Assembly: GCF_016613475.2 (NCBI RefSeq) | Contig: NZ_CP071517.1 | Span: forward strand, 3,410,001 to 3,474,000 | Direction of reading: 5' to 3' | Source: Lysobacter arenosi | GTDB taxonomy: Bacteria; Pseudomonadota; Gammaproteobacteria; Xanthomonadales; Xanthomonadaceae | Length of the DNA stretch: 64,000 bases | Part shown: positions 54,639-63,057 of the stretch, piece after piece | How positions within the stretch are numbered: the stretch's first letter is position 1 | How the letters are laid out: each line of letters begins with the position of its first letter | Translations under genes and position numbers: made by a program | The notes under the pieces: model-generated | Told to the model about the DNA's origin: nothing | Seen by the model: the letters and a program-made list of their open reading frames with translations, nothing else | Database searches by the model: none

Positions 54639-55398
54639 TGACGGCCTCCTCGACGAAACGCTGGCGCTGCGCCAGTCGCTGCATGAAATGTTCGACGTAG
54701 GCGGCGCGGTGCTCGGCCGGGTCGGCGGGAGTGTCGGCGCCGACCAGCCAGGCATCGGGCACCATCGCCATGATCGCGGCGAAGTCCTCGCGCGCCAGCT
54801 TCGGTGCCAGGCGCGCGTCGGCGCCGGCGATGTCGTCGGCGCCGGCCAGCAGCACGTGCTCGCGGATCATCGGGAACGCGCTGCCGGCATGGCTCGGAGA
54901 GCCGTCCCAGCCGTGATGGAAATACAGCGCCGCGCCGTGGTCGATCAGCCACGGCTTGCGGTGCCAGATCAGCAGGTTGGGATTGCGGAAGCTGCGGTCG
55001 ACGTTGCTGACGAACGCGTCGAACCAGACCACGTCCGAGGCCAGCGCGCCGTCGACCTGCTCGGCGACCGGATCGAAGTTGATCGAGCCGGGCAGGTAGT
55101 CGAGGGCGAGGTTGAGGCCGGCGCTGTCCTTGATCAGTTGCTGGATCTCGGGGTCGGGCTCGGTGCGCGCCAGTTCCGGATCGAGATCGACGAACACCAG
55201 CTCCGGCATCGGCAGCCCCAGCGCGCGGGCGATCTCGCCGGCGACGAGCTCGGCGACCAGCGCCTTGGGCCCTTGTCCGGCGCCGCGGAACTTCAATACG
55301 TACAGGCCGTCGTCATCGCCTTCGATGACGGCAGGCAGCGACCCGCCTTCGCGCAGCGGCGTGACGTAGCGGGCGGCAGTGATGGAACGCAGGGACAT
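54625..55398 (-). CDS. HipA-family (HipA_2) kinase-like protein
   Basis: A 257-residue kinase-fold protein. YVLKFRGAGQGPKALVAELVAGE holds the nucleotide-binding lysine and the P-loop-like turn, WFDAFVSNVDRSFRNPNLL carries the catalytic D-x5-N-x-D and a second N, and LIDHGAAL replaces the DFG motif. It lacks the N-terminal HipB-binding region of true HipA, and no hipB-like antitoxin is present. The partner gene is DUF3037. ATG 55398 is the only start that keeps the domain entire. Confidence 0.82.
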   Translation of the reverse strand: MSLRSITAARYVTPLREGGSLPAVIEGDDDGLYVLKFRGAGQGPKALVAELVAGEIARALGLPMPELVFVDLDPELARTEPDPEIQQLIKDSAGLNLALDYLPGSINFDPVAEQVDGALASDVVWFDAFVSNVDRSFRNPNLLIWHRKPWLIDHGAALYFHHGWDGSPSHAGSAFPMIREHVLLAGADDIAGADARLAPKLAREDFAAIMAMVPDAWLVGADTPADPAEHRAAYVEHFMQRLAQRQRFVEEAVNARA

Positions 55399-55462
55399 GG
55401 GCGCGGCCAATGAAAAGCCGCGACAGGTTACCTGCAACCCATGGCAAAGGCGCGGTATGTCA

Positions 55463-56734
55463 CTACCAGGTGTCCTCGAGCATGCGCGGCTGGCAGGCGA
55501 GCCAGCCCCCGATCAGCAGCACCGCCAGGCAGACCAGCAGGAAGGCAAATGGCCATGCCCAGCCGTGGGTCGCTTCGTGCAGCAGGCCGAACAGCAGCGG
55601 CCCCAGGCAGCTGAGGCTGTAGCCAACGCCCTGCATGAAACCCGACAGCTTGGCCGAACCGACCTGCGAACGCGTGCGCAGGTTGATCAGCGTCAACGAA
55701 AGCGGGAACGTGCTCGGCCCCAGGCCCAGCAGTGCGACCCACAGCAGCGGTGCCGCCATCGGCGCCAGCAGCAGGCCGGCGAACGCGGCGACATAGGCGA
55801 CGGCGCACGCGATCACGATCGGATACGGATTGCTCACCCGCACCGCAACGGCCGGCAGCACCAGCGCGCTGATCAGTCCAAGCGTCGAGAACAGCGCGAC
55901 CATGCTGCCGCCCAATGCCGGGCTGCCGCCAGCCTCGACCAGCAGCTTCGGCAACCAGGTGAACATCGAATAGGTGATCAGCGAGGTCATGCCGAACATC
56001 AGCGCCAGACCCCATGCCACCGGCGAGCGCGAGACCCGACCCGGGCAGGCAGGCTCGGCCAGCTCGGGCGCTTCGTCGCCGACTTTCACCGCGCAGTCGT
56101 GCGCATGCGCCAGTGCCTGCGCCTGGCGGGAATGGCCAAAGCGTTCCATCCACAGCACCGCGATCCACGGCAATGCCGCCGCCGCCGCGACCAGCGACCA
56201 GCCGCCGAGCGAGGCGCGCCAGCCCACGCTTTGCGCCAGCGGCACCGCCAGCAGTGCCGGCAGGATCGTGCCCAGCTGCAGCACCGTGATGTAGAAGGTG
56301 CTGACCGTGCCGACGCGGTCGGCGAAATAGCGCTTGACCAGCGGCGGCAGCACCACGTTGCCCATGCCCATGCCCGACAACGCCACGGCCGATGTCAGCA
56401 GCAGCATCCAGGTATCGCCGACGAAGGCGCGTGCGAACAGGCCCACTGTCGCCAGCACCATCGCCAGCAGTGCGGTGCGTTCCAGACCGAGGCGGTGGGC
56501 GATCCCGGGCGTTGCCACACCGAACACTGCGAAGGCCGCGGTCGGCACCATGCCGAGCACGCCGGTCATGGTCGATCCGAAACCGAGCGTCTGCCCGAGG
56601 CTGTCGAGCAGCGGGGTCAGCGAAGTCACCGCCGTGCGCAGGTTGAACGCCGACAGCACGATGCCGGCGAGCACCAGCGTGCGGTCGCGCCACAGTGGGC
56701 GCGCGATCGGCAATACGGCGGAAGAAGCAGTCAC
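55463..56734 (-). CDS. MFS transporter, CynX/NimT family
   Basis: A 423-residue 12-helix transporter. SAFNLRTAVTSLTPLLDSL in the first helix and the GVATPGIAHRLGLERTALL loop are typical of the cyanate/2-nitroimidazole exporter-type branch (CynX/NimT/YeaN). A long, acidic central loop separates the halves. The N-terminus is uncertain: GTG 56734 and GTG 56743 are both possible. It is a single gene; the substrate is unknown. Confidence 0.82.
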   Translation of the reverse strand: MTASSAVLPIARPLWRDRTLVLAGIVLSAFNLRTAVTSLTPLLDSLGQTLGFGSTMTGVLGMVPTAAFAVFGVATPGIAHRLGLERTALLAMVLATVGLFARAFVGDTWMLLLTSAVALSGMGMGNVVLPPLVKRYFADRVGTVSTFYITVLQLGTILPALLAVPLAQSVGWRASLGGWSLVAAAAALPWIAVLWMERFGHSRQAQALAHAHDCAVKVGDEAPELAEPACPGRVSRSPVAWGLALMFGMTSLITYSMFTWLPKLLVEAGGSPALGGSMVALFSTLGLISALVLPAVAVRVSNPYPIVIACAVAYVAAFAGLLLAPMAAPLLWVALLGLGPSTFPLSLTLINLRTRSQVGSAKLSGFMQGVGYSLSCLGPLLFGLLHEATHGWAWPFAFLLVCLAVLLIGGWLACQPRMLEDTW

Positions 56735-57045
56735 GGGAAGCACCTGTTCGTGCCTGCGACGACAGGCGGGGGAGGAATGCGAGGTCCGCAGGCGGAAGGA
56801 CAGCCGTGGGAGTGAAAGTGTGCGCGCCGCCTGCGGGCAAAACCAGCCGCGATCGGGAAACGCTGGGTTCCATGGTAATCGTGACGTGCTGCGCGCGGGA
56901 ATCCGCGCGTGCATGACGACACATCCGGCAACGTCGCGCGCGTGAAGAGCGTGTGGATGTGCAGCTGAACGATGCCGCCCGTGTTCACTGCCGGTTCGTC
57001 CGCAAGACACAAGACTCGGACGCTGCACTGCCAAGGAGATGAACG

Positions 57046-57468
57046 ATGAAGAAGATCGTCGCGTTGAATGCAATGCTACTGCTGGGCCTGTCCACGCCGT
57101 TGCTCGCGAAGGACGCGCTGACCGAGCACGAAGTGCGAAAGCAGCTGGCCGAGCAGGGGTACACCAAGGTCAACGACGTCGAATTCGTGGACGGCGTGTG
57201 GAAGGCCGATGCGCGCAGCGCCGAAGGCAATCGTGTCGATGTGCGCATCGATGCAAAGACCGGCCGCGTGTATCCAGATGAGCAGGTCGCGAACCTGAGC
57301 GAGGCCGATGTGCGTGCGCGCCTCTCGGCGGCCGGTTACACCAATGTCCACGATGTCGAATACGAGAACGGCATCTGGAACGCCGAGGGCGATGATCCCG
57401 GCGGCCGCGACGTCGCGCTCAGGATCGATCCGGCCAGTGGCAAGGTGATCGGCAAGGAGAAGGACTGA
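57046..57468 (+). CDS. Secreted protein with two tandem PepSY-like repeats
   Basis: A 140-residue periplasmic protein with a signal peptide (cleavage about LLAKD). Two similar units follow: LTEHEVRKQLAEQGYTKVND...GVWKADA...VRIDAKTGRV and LSEADVRARLSAAGYTNVHD...GIWNAEG...LRIDPASGKV. This is a tandem duplication of a PepSY-like fold. PepSY domains often inhibit proteases or sense metals. AAGGAG precedes the ATG. A strong terminator follows. Confidence 0.75.
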   Translation: MKKIVALNAMLLLGLSTPLLAKDALTEHEVRKQLAEQGYTKVNDVEFVDGVWKADARSAEGNRVDVRIDAKTGRVYPDEQVANLSEADVRARLSAAGYTNVHDVEYENGIWNAEGDDPGGRDVALRIDPASGKVIGKEKD

Positions 57469-57473
57469 GCGTG

Positions 57474-57504
57474 CGCCTCCCCCTGCTGGCAGGGGGAGGC
57501 GTTT
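57474..57504 (+). terminator. Terminator after the PepSY-repeat gene
   Basis: CGCCTCCCCCTG and CAGGGGGAGGCG form a perfect 12-bp stem with a CTGG loop, followed by TTT. It starts 6 bp after the stop. Confidence 0.75.
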
Positions 57505-57621
57505 GCCAAAAGCGGCCAATTGGATGGCTCCAGCCGGCCCGGAGCGCCCGGGCCGTTGGTCATGCTGGCCGTGGCCGCCCTGCCTGCCTAAGATCGGCGG
57601 ACTCCAACTGGTAGAGCGTCC

Positions 57622-59301
57622 ATGAAGTTTCCTGCCGTTTCCCTGCTGGCGCTGTCGGTCTCCATGACCTTGGCGCTGGCGGTCAACCCTGCGTCGGCGG
57701 CCAAGCCGACCGCCCCGACCTTCGATCCCAAGCGCCTGTCCAACGACGTCAAGGTGCTGTCCTCCGACGAGTTCGAGGGCCGCGGCCCCGCCACCGAGGG
57801 CGAGACCAAAACCGTCGATTACGTCGTCGCGCAGATGAAGGCCGCCGGGCTCAAGCCGGGTGGCGACCTCAAGGACGGCAAGCGCGAGTGGACCCAGGCC
57901 GTGCCGCTGGCACGCGCCGAGATCAAGGGCACGCCGCAGGTGTCGGTGAAGGTTGCCGGCAAGGCGCAGGCGCTGACCCAGGGCGAGCAGATCGCCGTGC
58001 GCGCCGCGCAGAACGGCACCACCGCCATCGACATCGCCAACGCACCGCTGGTGTTCGTCGGCTACGGCGTCAAGGCGCCGGAGCGCAACTGGGACGACTT
58101 CAAGGGCGTCGACCTCAAGGGCAAGATCGCCGTGGTCCTGATCAACGATCCGGACTTCGAGAGCGGCCAGGGGGATTTCGGCGGCAAGGCCATGACCTAC
58201 TACGGCCGCTGGACCTACAAGTACGAGGAAGCCGCGCGCCAGGGCGCCCTCGGCCTGCTGATCGTCCACGAGACCGCGCCGGCTTCCTATGGCTGGGCGA
58301 CGGTGAAGAATTCCAACACCAACACCATGTTCGACGTCGTCCGCGACGACCCGGCCTCGGTGCATCCGACCATGGAAGGCTGGATCCAGCGCGACTTCGC
58401 CGCCGCGCTGTTCAAGGGCGCCGGCCAGGACTTCGACGCGCTGAAGAAGCAGGCCGCCACGCGCGACTTCAAGCCGGTCGAGCTCAAGGGCGCGACGCTG
58501 TCGGCCAAGTACGACGTCAACCGCGAAGTCATCACGTCGCACAACATCGTCGGCCGCATCGACGGCGCCAAGCGTCCGGACGAGACCGTGATCTACAGCG
58601 GCCACTGGGACCACCTCGGCGTCGGCCAGCCCGATGCCAAGGGCGACACCATCTACAACGGTGCGGTCGACAACGCCACCGGCATTGCCGCGATGCTCGA
58701 ACTCGCCCGCGGCTTCGCCAAGGCGCCGGCACCGGACCGCTCGATCGTGTTCCTGGCCGTGACCGCCGAAGAGAAGGGCCTGCTCGGTTCGGAGTACTAC
58801 GCTTCCAAGCCGCTGTACCCGCTGGGCAAGACTGTGGCCGTGATCAACATGGACGCGCTCGACCCGCATGGCCCGGCACGCAACTTCACCACGTCCGGCA
58901 GCGCCAAGCAGGAACTGCTCGACCAGCTGGTGACCACGGCCAAGCAGTGGAACCTGGACTATGTGACCGATCCGAAGCCGGAAGCCGGCCATTTCTTCCG
59001 CTCCGATCACTTCCCGTTCGCCAAGCGCGGCGTGCCGGCGATCTCGTTCGGTTCGGGCAATGACCTGGTCGACGGTGGCCTGGAAGCGGGCAAGAAGATG
59101 GAAGACGCCTACGTCGCCGACCGCTACCACCAGCCGGCCGACCAGTGGGAAGCGAGCTGGACCTTCACCGGCATGGCCCGCGACCTGCAGCTGCTGTACA
59201 CGGTCGGCCACGACCTGGCCGACTCGGACCGCTGGCCGAACTGGGATTCCGCATCGGAGTTCCGCGCCGCGCGTGACGCGACCGCGAGCGATCGCAAGTA
59301 A
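57622..59301 (+). CDS. M28-family zinc metallopeptidase, secreted
   Basis: A 559-residue exported aminopeptidase-type enzyme: signal peptide (cleavage about ASAAK), an inserted PA domain (about residues 130-260), and an M28 catalytic domain. Zinc ligands are visible in SGHWDHLG (about 327), GAVDNATG, TAEEKGLLGS (catalytic E and ligand E), NMDALDP and DRYHQPAD. All ligands are present, so it should be active. It probably releases N-terminal amino acids from peptides in the periplasm or medium. Two hairpins follow. Confidence 0.92.
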   Translation: MKFPAVSLLALSVSMTLALAVNPASAAKPTAPTFDPKRLSNDVKVLSSDEFEGRGPATEGETKTVDYVVAQMKAAGLKPGGDLKDGKREWTQAVPLARAEIKGTPQVSVKVAGKAQALTQGEQIAVRAAQNGTTAIDIANAPLVFVGYGVKAPERNWDDFKGVDLKGKIAVVLINDPDFESGQGDFGGKAMTYYGRWTYKYEEAARQGALGLLIVHETAPASYGWATVKNSNTNTMFDVVRDDPASVHPTMEGWIQRDFAAALFKGAGQDFDALKKQAATRDFKPVELKGATLSAKYDVNREVITSHNIVGRIDGAKRPDETVIYSGHWDHLGVGQPDAKGDTIYNGAVDNATGIAAMLELARGFAKAPAPDRSIVFLAVTAEEKGLLGSEYYASKPLYPLGKTVAVINMDALDPHGPARNFTTSGSAKQELLDQLVTTAKQWNLDYVTDPKPEAGHFFRSDHFPFAKRGVPAISFGSGNDLVDGGLEAGKKMEDAYVADRYHQPADQWEASWTFTGMARDLQLLYTVGHDLADSDRWPNWDSASEFRAARDATASDRK

Positions 59302-59310
59302 CAACTCGCT

Positions 59311-59334
59311 CCCTCTCCCGCCAGCGGGAGAGGG
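59311..59334. terminator. Hairpin 1 after the M28 gene
   Basis: CCCTCTCCCGC and GCGGGAGAGGG with a CA loop, 9 bp after the stop. The flank ATGGGGTGAGGGC follows. It belongs to the same kind of repeat as 47060 and precedes the true terminator. Confidence 0.6.
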
Positions 59335-59352
59335 ATGGGGTGAGGGCAACAG

Positions 59353-59387
59353 GCAAGGGCGAAGCAATGCTTCGCCCTTTGCTTTTT
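59353..59387. terminator. Intrinsic terminator 2, shared by convergent genes
   Basis: AAGGGCGAAGC and GCTTCGCCCTT (59355-59379) with an AAT loop, followed by TGCTTTTT on the plus strand. The last T is part of the stop codon of the convergent hydrolase gene. Confidence 0.85.
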
Positions 59388-59959
59388 CAGGCCGCTACGT
59401 CCCGCAACTGCGCGATCAGCGAATCGGTATCGACCACGTCGGCAAATTCCACCCGCAAAGTCGCAAGGTGCGCGCGCTGGATCTCGTCGGCGCTGATCAC
59501 GCCGCCGGCACCATCGGGAAGATCGAAGCAGGCGCAGGCATCGCCGACCACCACGGTGCGATAGCCCAGGTTGGAAGCAACGCGCGCGGTCGTCGACACG
59601 CACATGTCGGTGCTGATGCCGAACACGATCACCGTGTCGATGCCTAGCCGGCGCAAGCGAAGATCGAGATCGGTGCCGATGAAGGCGGCATTGACCGACT
59701 TGCTCACCACCGGCTCGCCCGGCAGTGGTTCGAAACCTTCGCGGAAGTCATTGCCCGGATGCCCCGATGCCAGCGAGGAACCGGGCACCACCGAATCGTG
59801 GCGCACATGGATCAACGGCAGGCCGCTTGCGCGCCAGGCTGCGAGGAGCCGCTGGCCATTGCTTTCCATGGCCGGGTTGTTTCGCGGCGGCCACCGCGGG
59901 TAATCAAAACCACGCTGCACGTCTATCGGGATCAGCACGCTGGTGTGGCCGTGGGTCAT
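59387..59959 (-). CDS. Isochorismatase-like cysteine hydrolase
   Basis: A 190-residue enzyme of the isochorismatase superfamily. The catalytic triad is visible as D13 in PIDVQ, K87 in VSKSVNAAF and C120 in STDMCVSTTAR, with the non-proline cis peptide preceding. Substrates in this family range from nicotinamide and ureidoacrylate to isochorismate; no context singles one out. ATG 59959 gives the complete fold. It converges on the M28 gene at the shared terminator. Confidence 0.9.
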   Translation of the reverse strand: MTHGHTSVLIPIDVQRGFDYPRWPPRNNPAMESNGQRLLAAWRASGLPLIHVRHDSVVPGSSLASGHPGNDFREGFEPLPGEPVVSKSVNAAFIGTDLDLRLRRLGIDTVIVFGISTDMCVSTTARVASNLGYRTVVVGDACACFDLPDGAGGVISADEIQRAHLATLRVEFADVVDTDSLIAQLRDVAA

Positions 59960-60076
59960 GCGTCGTCTCCGCAGGGGATGCCGACACTTTGCGCGCAGCG
60001 GCCCGCCATGCTCAACCCGGGACTTCAGCCCCGATGCGTTGCGACCGCGCATCAGGACTGAAGTCGCGCGGCAGGA

Positions 60077-60403
60077 TCAAGCCAGCTTGCGCGATGCCGC
60101 GTACGACAGCAGGTTGCCCAGGCCGGTCATGCCCAGCAGCACGGCGATCACGCCGGGGGTGACTTCGGTCCAGCCGAAGGCTTCGATCAGCGCAAAGCCC
60201 AGGCCGAGGGCAACGAACAGGATCCCCCAGCGCAGCGAGGTGTGGCGGCGCTGCTGCGCTTCGGCCTGGACCAGCGTGCGGATCAGCTCTTCCGAGCCGT
60301 TGCCGGCGATCAGTTTGGCGCGGGTGCGGGCGTCGACCACGGCCTTGATGGCGTAGGTGACGCAGATGAACAGGGTGATCGGGATCAGCACTTCGAAGTT
60401 CAT
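60077..60403 (-). CDS. Small membrane protein of unknown function
   Basis: A 108-residue protein with an N-terminal hydrophobic segment (LIPITLFICVTYAI), an amphipathic charged stretch rich in Glu, Gln and Arg, and a C-terminal pair of hydrophobic segments (LRWGILFVALGLGFAL, VIAVLLGMTGLGNLL). The layout recalls DUF6249 proteins seen beside sigma and anti-sigma genes; the match is uncertain. It is divergent from the ECF sigma gene, which lies 168 bp away. Confidence 0.6.
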   Translation of the reverse strand: MNFEVLIPITLFICVTYAIKAVVDARTRAKLIAGNGSEELIRTLVQAEAQQRRHTSLRWGILFVALGLGFALIEAFGWTEVTPGVIAVLLGMTGLGNLLSYAASRKLA

Positions 60404-60519
60404 GGTCGCTCTCTTGGCTCGGTGGACGGGAAACCCGCGGTCCGGGATATGTTCGGGTTCAGGCCATCAGATACGGCCGGGCCAGGACCGGTTGCACCGG
60501 ACCCGATCAAAAATCGATT

Positions 60520-60546
60520 GCAACCATCCCGGCCCTGCACGTATCC
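60520..60546 (+). promoter_or_regulatory. Candidate ECF-type promoter before the sigma gene
   Basis: GCAACC and GTATCC are 15 bp apart and lie 26 bp before the GTG start. The A-A-C and C-G-T-type cores (ACGT precedes TCC) resemble ECF promoters, which are often autoregulated. Weak evidence. Confidence 0.25.
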
Positions 60547-60571
60547 ACATAGCCATGACGGGTGGATCGCT

Positions 60572-61141
60572 GTGACACCGGACGACCGCAAGCTGGTCGA
60601 GGACGTGCTGGGCAATGTGCCCGGCGCGTTCGAACGGCTCGTGCGCGAGTACCAGGGACTGTGCTGGCACATCATCCAGCGCATGGTCCGCCAGCCCGAG
60701 GACACCCGCGAGCTGTGCCAGGAGGCCTTCCTGCGCGTGCACCAGTGCCTGCACCAGTACCGTGGCGAGAGCGCGCTGAAGTCGTGGATCGGCCAGGTCG
60801 CCTATTCGGTGGCCAAGCGCCATCTGGAGAAGCGCCGCATCGCCATCGCCGACAGCGGTGACGACGAGGACGGCCTGTCGCTGCTCGACCAGGTCAGCGA
60901 CGGCTTCGACCTGGAGGGTGCCTGCGCCGATGCCGAGATCGCCGCCGGCCTGCACGAGGAAATCGAGGCGCTGCCGCCCTTGCAGCGGACCTTGCTGACG
61001 CTGTATCACCTGGATGAAGTGCCCATCGTCGAGATCGCCCGGATCACCGGTCTCGCCGAAGGCACGATCAAGAGCCATCTGTTCCGGAGCCGGGCGCGCT
61101 TGCGTGAGCGCCTGCAGGCCCGGATGGGAGCCATCGCATGA
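60572..61141 (+). CDS. ECF-type RNA polymerase sigma factor
   Basis: A 189-residue sigma factor with only regions 2 and 4. Region 2 includes FERLVREYQGLCWHII and EDTRELCQEAFLRVHQ, and region 4 is LPPLQRTLLTLYHLDEVPIVEIARITGLAEGTIKSHLFRSR with its helix-turn-helix. It starts at GTG 60572; no ATG lies between the candidate promoter and region 2. Its TGA overlaps the ATG of the next gene. The signal it answers is unknown. Confidence 0.92.
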   Translation: MTPDDRKLVEDVLGNVPGAFERLVREYQGLCWHIIQRMVRQPEDTRELCQEAFLRVHQCLHQYRGESALKSWIGQVAYSVAKRHLEKRRIAIADSGDDEDGLSLLDQVSDGFDLEGACADAEIAAGLHEEIEALPPLQRTLLTLYHLDEVPIVEIARITGLAEGTIKSHLFRSRARLRERLQARMGAIA

Positions 61142-61632
61142 ATACGCCCGACGACCGCAACCCTCTCGGCAAGCAGCCCCTTCCCGCCGATGCCCAGCGC
61201 CTGGAGCGCGAGTGGCAGGCGCAGGAGCGCGCCATGGAGCAGGAGCGCCGCGGCGTCCCGCTCGATCCGGCCGACCCGCGCCTCGGCGAGTACCGCCTGA
61301 TCGCCCGCGCGCTGCGGACCCCGGCGATGGAGCCGGTGCCGTTCGACCTGGCGGACCAGATCGTGCGCCGGGTCGAGGCCGCGCAGACCCTGGGCGAGCG
61401 CGTCGAGGGCTGGCTGCTGCGGATCCTGATCGCCGTCCTGGCGGTGGTGGCCGTCGGCGCCGTGGCGCTCTACGGGCCGGGCTGGGCCTCGGCGTTTGTC
61501 GCCCTGTGGCCGCAGCCCTCGGCGCAGGCCACCGGCTGGGCGGGTCTCCTCCTGGGCTGCCTGGGTTTGTCGCTGGCCTGGCAGAAGTGGGGCGGACGCC
61601 TGTTGCACCACGACCATGGACACCCTGCCTGA
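61138..61632 (+). CDS. Probable anti-sigma factor, membrane-anchored
   Basis: A 164-residue protein coupled to the ECF gene by an ATGA overlap. The N-terminal 95 residues are cytoplasmic, helical and acidic-basic (LEREWQAQERAMEQERRG). Two hydrophobic segments follow (LLRILIAVLAVVAVGAVAL and TGWAGLLLGCLGLSLAW). A histidine-rich tail HHDHGHP ends it. The position and topology suggest an anti-sigma factor, but the zinc-binding HxxxCxxC motif of ZAS proteins is absent. Confidence 0.65.
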   Translation: MNTPDDRNPLGKQPLPADAQRLEREWQAQERAMEQERRGVPLDPADPRLGEYRLIARALRTPAMEPVPFDLADQIVRRVEAAQTLGERVEGWLLRILIAVLAVVAVGAVALYGPGWASAFVALWPQPSAQATGWAGLLLGCLGLSLAWQKWGGRLLHHDHGHPA

Positions 61633-61736
61633 CGGCCGTTGCCGAAGGACGGTGACCGACGTACGGTGACCGTTGAACCCGGCGGTTGGCGTTGGCTCTC
61701 CCAGCCCGGCCTCCACCCGGGAATGCGAGGCTCGCC

Positions 61737-63017
61737 ATGAACCGTTCCCTCGTCGCCGCCGCGCTCGCGGTTGCTGTCTGCACCGCGCTTGCGGCCTGCC
61801 AGAAGCAGCCCGCGGAAGGGGCCGCCGCGCCGGCCACTCCGGCCACTGCAGCCACCGCCGCCACGCCTGCCACCGCCGCGGTGGCGGCAGTACCCAAGCC
61901 TTCGGCGACCGAGCTCGAACAGCTCGCCGAGCGCCTGGTCACCCAGTCGGCCGCGGTCAAGGAAGGCGAGGTCGTGCTCATCAGCGGCCGCTCGCAGGAT
62001 GCCGAACTGATCGAGAACATCGCCGTGCAGGTGCGCAAGCTCGGCGCCTTCCCGCTGGTGACCTATGGCAGCGACCGCATGTCGCGGCGGATGTTCTTCG
62101 ACGTGTCGGACAAGTACGACTCGCAGACCGACAAGCTCGGTCTGGAACTGGCCGACATCGCCGATGTCGCGATCGGCCTGAACAACGGCACCAGCGAGAA
62201 CCTGTTCGAAGGTGCCGACCCCAAGCGGATGGCCGCCCGGGGCAAGTCCGACGAGGCAGTCAGCCAGGCCTTCCTCAACGAAGGCGTGCGGATCGTGGAG
62301 GTGGGCAACAACCTCTATCCCACACCATGGCGCGCCGAACGCTACGGCATGACCGAAGCGCAATTGGCCGATGCGTTCTGGAAGGGACTCAACATCGACT
62401 ATGCGCAGCTGCAGACCCGTGGTGAGCAGATCAAGGCGGCGATCGCGGCTGGTAACGAGCTGCACATCACCAACCCCAACGGCACCGACCTGAAGCTGCA
62501 GGTGAAGGATCGCCGCGTGCTGGTCAGCGACGGCATCATTTCGCCTGACGACCAGAAGGCGGGCGGGCCATCGCTGGCGGCGTTCCTGCCGGCCGGCGAG
62601 GTCTACACGACGCCTGTGCCGGGCACAGCGGCGGGCAAGGTCGTGCACACGCGCACTTACTTCCGCGGCAAGCCCATCGACAACCTGACCTTGACCATCG
62701 CGGACGGCAAGATCACCTCGATGACCGGCGACGGCCCGGGGTACGGCGACTTCAAGGCCGAGTACGACGCGGTCGAAGATCCCCGCAAGGACCAGTTCGC
62801 CTTCGTCGACTTCGGCATCAATCCGAATGTCACGCTCCCGGCCAACAGCACGGTCGGCACGTGGGTGCCTGCCGGTGCGGTCACGGTGGGCACGGGCAGC
62901 AACACCTGGGCCGGCGGCGACAACTCGGTGCCGTATGGCGTCATCGCGTTCCTGCCCGGCAGCACGGTCACGCTGGACGGCAAGCCCATCGTCGAGAAGG
63001 GCGTGCTGAAGCTCTGA
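61737..63017 (+). CDS. M29 aminopeptidase-like lipoprotein
   Basis: A 426-residue protein. A lipoprotein signal (LAAC, Cys about residue 21) is followed by a low-complexity Ala/Thr/Pro linker (residues 30-55) and a domain of about 370 residues like thermophilic M29 aminopeptidases. LPAGEVYTTPVP holds the first metal-ligand glutamate. The region that should carry the H...HxD ligands reads TVGTGSNTWAGGDNSVPYG, without histidine, so the site seems incomplete. It may be a non-catalytic or altered relative. Confidence 0.7.
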   Translation: MNRSLVAAALAVAVCTALAACQKQPAEGAAAPATPATAATAATPATAAVAAVPKPSATELEQLAERLVTQSAAVKEGEVVLISGRSQDAELIENIAVQVRKLGAFPLVTYGSDRMSRRMFFDVSDKYDSQTDKLGLELADIADVAIGLNNGTSENLFEGADPKRMAARGKSDEAVSQAFLNEGVRIVEVGNNLYPTPWRAERYGMTEAQLADAFWKGLNIDYAQLQTRGEQIKAAIAAGNELHITNPNGTDLKLQVKDRRVLVSDGIISPDDQKAGGPSLAAFLPAGEVYTTPVPGTAAGKVVHTRTYFRGKPIDNLTLTIADGKITSMTGDGPGYGDFKAEYDAVEDPRKDQFAFVDFGINPNVTLPANSTVGTWVPAGAVTVGTGSNTWAGGDNSVPYGVIAFLPGSTVTLDGKPIVEKGVLKL

Positions 63018-63026
63018 AGAACTTGC

Positions 63027-63052
63027 CCCTCCCCTGCATTCGCAGGGGAGGG
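63027..63052. terminator. Hairpin between convergent lipoprotein and rtcB genes
   Basis: CCCTCCCCTGC and GCAGGGGAGGG with an ATTC loop, 9 bp after the lipoprotein stop and 5 bp before the rtcB stop. There is no T-run, but it resembles the other convergent hairpins. Confidence 0.6.
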
Positions 63053-63057
63053 AGTCA

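Noticed and set aside
57076..59367. A 763-codon open frame antisense to the M28 gene
   Set aside because: It is a shadow of the M28 gene; composition is artificial and no domain is visible.
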